A stretch of 45,324 nucleotides of DNA from an uncultured bacterium (GTDB lineage: Bacteria; CSSED10-310; CALFER01). The stretch lies in assembly GCA_937951895.1 (NCBI GenBank), contig CALFER010000039.1, forward strand, positions 1 to 45,324. Direction: 5' to 3'. Shown in pieces: positions 42,600 through 45,324 of the stretch. The translations under genes and the position numbers were made by a program. Positions within the stretch are counted from its first letter, which is position 1, and every line of letters starts with the position of its first letter. Below the pieces are notes generated by a model. The model did no database searches. It was not told where the DNA came from and worked only from the letters and a program-made list of their open reading frames with translations.

Positions 42600-43417
42600 C
42601 AGAAGCTCGGATTCTCGTCGATCTCGTTGTCGGCTTCTGACTCATCCGGATCCGGATTGGTCTCTTCTTCTTTGGTACCAAGGATCAGTTCGTCGGGAGT
42701 CGGGACATCGAGAGATTTCCTTTCATCCAGGAGGAGCTGATCGAAGATCTCTTTGATCGTTGGCAATTGATCGACAATGATGGAAAGCTTCTGGCCGATT
42801 GCCGGATTCGCCCTAGAGGCCTCTTTGACGAGTTTCCCAAGTTCCTTTTTCGTCAGAACTCCGATGCCGCGATAGAAATTGACTTCAACCTGCCCGACCA
42901 TCGGTGCACAGCCTGCCTCGACCTGGAGATCGTGGATACGGGTTTCAATGCGCTTCAGGATATCCCGCCCTACGTCAGCGGTTTCCGCATTATTCATCTG
43001 TTCGATAAAGTCATCCTCATCGATCTCCGGTTCCACTGTGGCCGGTTCCGGTTCCTCATCGAATTCCTCGAACCCAGGGAGACTGCACTGCAGCTCCTCC
43101 GCGGTCATCGGGAGTTCCTCGATGAACTCTCCGTTGTCCTTCCTGGCGATGGTCTTCATCCGGCGTTTGAGGTCGTAAAAGATGTCGCACTCGATATCCC
43201 GGTACTCGTATCCGTTCCGGATGTTCTGCGCTGCCATGTTCGATGTGGCCTTTTTCTCGTTGATCTTGGCAGCGTACTGACTGGTGACGGTTTTCTTCTC
43301 GTCCTCGAGCTGGGACAGTTCGCAGATGGTCGAGGCGAGGGTGTCCCGGAAACTCAGCATTTCCGGTTCCGTGAATGTGTGTTTCAGGTATCGTTTTACT
43401 GTCTTAGCGAGCGCCAT
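42599..43417 (-). CDS. Unknown acidic protein of the element
   Basis: A 272-residue protein from ATG 43417 (GGAGG 7 nt upstream). Residues about 20-80 are helical and charged (LSQLEDEKKTVTSQYAAKINEKK, then DIECDIFYDLKRRMKTI). The middle is acidic (EEFDEEPEPATVEPEIDEDD), then a helical domain (about 155-235; FYRGIGVLTKKELGKLVKEA), and an acidic tail. No family is recognised. It overlaps the end of the SbcC-like gene by 14 nt, so it is translated with it, which suggests a partner role in recombination. Confidence 0.7.
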   Translation of the reverse strand: MALAKTVKRYLKHTFTEPEMLSFRDTLASTICELSQLEDEKKTVTSQYAAKINEKKATSNMAAQNIRNGYEYRDIECDIFYDLKRRMKTIARKDNGEFIEELPMTAEELQCSLPGFEEFDEEPEPATVEPEIDEDDFIEQMNNAETADVGRDILKRIETRIHDLQVEAGCAPMVGQVEVNFYRGIGVLTKKELGKLVKEASRANPAIGQKLSIIVDQLPTIKEIFDQLLLDERKSLDVPTPDELILGTKEEETNPDPDESEADNEIDENPSF

Positions 43418-45324
43418 TCAGAACCTCCACTTCCGTTGTTTCATTGACCTTTTTGAAGCGGATCTGCGCCGGCAGAACCGCCAGTAATTCGTCCGAATGT
43501 GACACAATGAACACCTGATTGAATCGGGAAAGCAGATGCTGGAACACCGCCAACAACCGGATGGCGTTCTCGCGATCGAGGGCATCGAAGGCCTCGTCGA
43601 AGATGAACACCTTCAGACTCTTTCCGCTACGCTCGGCCTGCAGCATCCCCATGGCGATGCGAAGGATGGAGCGCAGAAGGTGTTTCTCCCCGCCCGAGTA
43701 GTCGCTGATGTCGCCCTCGCCGTTCGCATCGATCACGCGGATGTCGATGCGTTCTTGGATGGTCCCGGCCTTCGTTTCCCGTTGGGTGTCGAGTCTGATG
43801 GCCCAGCGGTTGTCAAACTCTCCAAGAAGTTCGGAGAGGAGCTGCTGCAGCCGTGGGATTGCGGAATCGACGATCAGCTGTGGGATTCCGTCGCGTCCGA
43901 ATGCCGCCTGCAGGGCGATCCACTGCTCGGCGCGTTCTCGGATCGATTGGAGAGTGTTCTTGACCTTCCCGATCTCGATCTGGATCTGTTCAAACCGCTT
44001 CAGTTCGGCTTGAGCCTGTCCGATCAACTGATTGATGGTGCTGAGGTCGTCCTGGCGCAACCGGATGTCGATCTGGATCTCCTCGATCTGTTTTTCGGTG
44101 CCGGCAGTGTCCACCAACTCTGCGGCCTGCAGATCGGTTTCCAGAGTTGCCTTCCGGGTAGTCAGGTGATCGATTGATTCCTGGAGCTGTTCTATATCAC
44201 CCCGCATCACCACGATCGATTTCTCGACTTCCTCGAGAACTTTCAGTTCGCGCTCTGCTGTCGCGATCTCTCCATCCAATTGACTGCGAAGTGTTCGGAT
44301 CTTCGAATTGTCTGGAATCGGAGTCGAGTCGAGAGCAGCCTTGGTTTCCAGTCCGACCCGCTTATTCTCGGCGAGCTGATCGCGCAGGCCTGCGCATTCC
44401 GGCGCAGTCTGCATCCATGCCTTCGGATCGAATGCCTGCAGGCGAGTTTGCAGTTCCTGCAGGAGTGCATTCGGTTCTGCAAGCGCTTCTGTCTCTTCGC
44501 GATAATTCTGCTCGAGAGCATCGCGAAACCGGACGATTTCCGATTCGATCGTTGGGATTGAACCCTTCGTCTCAAAAGCATTCTTTGTGAATGCGCACGT
44601 GGTGCAAACGTCGTGATTGAAGTTACCGGAATCGAGGAGAGCTGCGCTCCTCTTCGCTGTATCGAGCCGAATAGAAGAATTCCGCAAATCAAATTTTATA
44701 TCATGATTTTTTGTTTGGAAGTTCCGCTCGACCTCGCTGATCCGATCCTTCATGTGCGAGATCGCCTTCTCGATTTCCGCGGTCTGACCCTTCGCGAGAG
44801 CATCCATCTGGCCGAAGATCCGTTGATACTCAGTCCGGAGATTCGCGAGCTTCAGTTCGAGTTCCGCTCTTCGATCCTTGGCGGCGTTGTATTCGACCTC
44901 AGCCTTGGCGATGGCACTCTCAGTCTCTGAGCGCTTCGATGCTGTGGCGGCGAGGCTGGCGCGTTTTTCGAGGCGTTTCTGTGCGGCTTCGATCTGCTGT
45001 CGTTTGCTCTGGATCTTCACCCGAGTGCTCGTGATTTCGTTCTCGACTCGGGAGATCTCCGCTTGAACATCATTCCTGCGCTTCTGGATGGCCTTCAGCT
45101 CTGCATGACGGCGTCGAACCGTATCGAGTTGTTCATTGAGGATGCGAATCTGAGCCTCTACCGGTGCGACCATCTTGCGTTGCTCTGCGAGACTACGTTC
45201 GGCTTCGATCTTCCCCGCCAGCTGCATCTCCAGATCGGCGATGCGGCGTTCCTGATAGAGCAGATCCCGATCGTCGTTGCCCAGGAGCTCCTTGGCCTTC
45301 TCCCCGATCACCAGCAATCGATCG
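43404..45324 (-). CDS. SbcC/Rad50-like ATPase (C-terminal part, truncated by the window)
   Basis: The frame enters at the right edge and runs about 640 residues to TAA at 43404. It begins in a long coiled coil, carries a zinc hook CTTC (near 44600) and returns through a second coil. The C-terminal lobe has the ABC signature DYSGGEKHLLRSILRI, Walker B FIFDEAFDALDREN and H-loop IVSHS. Walker A is outside the window. Such proteins pair with an SbcD/Mre11-type nuclease (often gp47/gp46 in phages), whose gene would lie upstream, beyond the right edge. The role is DNA end processing or recombination. Confidence 0.9.
   Translation of the reverse strand, partial: DRLLVIGEKAKELLGNDDRDLLYQERRIADLEMQLAGKIEAERSLAEQRKMVAPVEAQIRILNEQLDTVRRRHAELKAIQKRRNDVQAEISRVENEITSTRVKIQSKRQQIEAAQKRLEKRASLAATASKRSETESAIAKAEVEYNAAKDRRAELELKLANLRTEYQRIFGQMDALAKGQTAEIEKAISHMKDRISEVERNFQTKNHDIKFDLRNSSIRLDTAKRSAALLDSGNFNHDVCTTCAFTKNAFETKGSIPTIESEIVRFRDALEQNYREETEALAEPNALLQELQTRLQAFDPKAWMQTAPECAGLRDQLAENKRVGLETKAALDSTPIPDNSKIRTLRSQLDGEIATAERELKVLEEVEKSIVVMRGDIEQLQESIDHLTTRKATLETDLQAAELVDTAGTEKQIEEIQIDIRLRQDDLSTINQLIGQAQAELKRFEQIQIEIGKVKNTLQSIRERAEQWIALQAAFGRDGIPQLIVDSAIPRLQQLLSELLGEFDNRWAIRLDTQRETKAGTIQERIDIRVIDANGEGDISDYSGGEKHLLRSILRIAMGMLQAERSGKSLKVFIFDEAFDALDRENAIRLLAVFQHLLSRFNQVFIVSHSDELLAVLPAQIRFKKVNETTEVEVLNGAR

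Larger units (their letters stand above)
35426..45324. mobile_element. Integrative phage-like element inserted at tRNA-Glu (right end outside the window)
   Basis: Everything from the tRNA-Glu 3' end to the window edge is on the minus strand and has phage or integrative-element character: tyrosine integrase next to the tRNA, excisionase-like proteins, amidoligase, Gp37/Gp68, phage-type helicase, replication proteins and an SbcC-like ATPase. Genes overlap or abut along most of its length. No structural (capsid, tail, portal) gene is visible in the 9.9 kb seen. The tRNA 3' end is the likely attachment site; the matching copy would lie outside the window, so no second site can be shown here. Confidence 0.8.

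Overview
The window reads as a chromosomal segment of a GC-rich, double-membraned (Gram-negative-type) bacterium that I cannot assign to a phylum. The evidence is a TolC-type efflux operon, lipoproteins with clear lipoboxes, secreted Kelch and BNR-repeat proteins, a RAYT transposase with REP palindromes, RNase HIII, and tightly packed operons with strong Shine-Dalgarno sites. Several AT-richer genes (Kelch, BNR, the first vapBC) sit in the GC-rich background and look acquired.

Layout. Positions 1-3748 hold the tail of one secreted Kelch-type protein, a Phd/VapC toxin-antitoxin pair, and a complete Kelch protein that ends with a near-identical copy of that tail. Positions 3757-11233 hold a repeat hairpin, a divergent DUF3795 gene, and an operon of DUF169, GrpB, a small unknown protein and a 1399-residue fusion of topoisomerase III with RecQ helicase, followed by a TerB/DUF697 protein. 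A second Phd/VapC pair (11349-12040) and a BNR-repeat secreted protein broken by one in-frame stop (12115-14481) follow. Positions 14562-20668 are a TolC / two-adaptor / MacB-like efflux operon. Positions 20670-21323 are a RAYT transposase bracketed by identical 48-bp REP units. Then come a class D beta-lactamase, a QueG-like iron-sulfur protein, a thermonuclease lipoprotein, a D-2-hydroxyacid dehydrogenase, two secreted proteins, a signalling cluster (hybrid histidine kinase, NarL-type kinase and regulator; 27070-31902), RNase HIII, a P1B-type metal ATPase, and tRNA-Lys and tRNA-Glu.

From 35426 to the right edge lies an integrative, phage-like element inserted beside tRNA-Glu. All its genes point leftward: integrase, two small helix-turn-helix proteins (one deeply overlapping the integrase), an amidoligase, a Gp37/Gp68 protein, an SF2 helicase, a putative nuclease, a zinc-finger protein, a G39P-like helicase-loader candidate, a DnaD/O-like replication protein with 12-bp iterons and a perfect 18-bp palindrome inside its coding sequence, a membrane protein, an unknown acidic protein and the C-terminal part of an SbcC/Rad50-like ATPase. 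It looks like a replication and recombination module; its right end is outside the window.

The two strongest candidates for something not well described are the single-chain topoisomerase III-RecQ protein, which would put the RecQ/Top3 'dissolvase' pairing in cis, and the element's replication block with an apparent origin inside the initiator gene next to an amidoligase.
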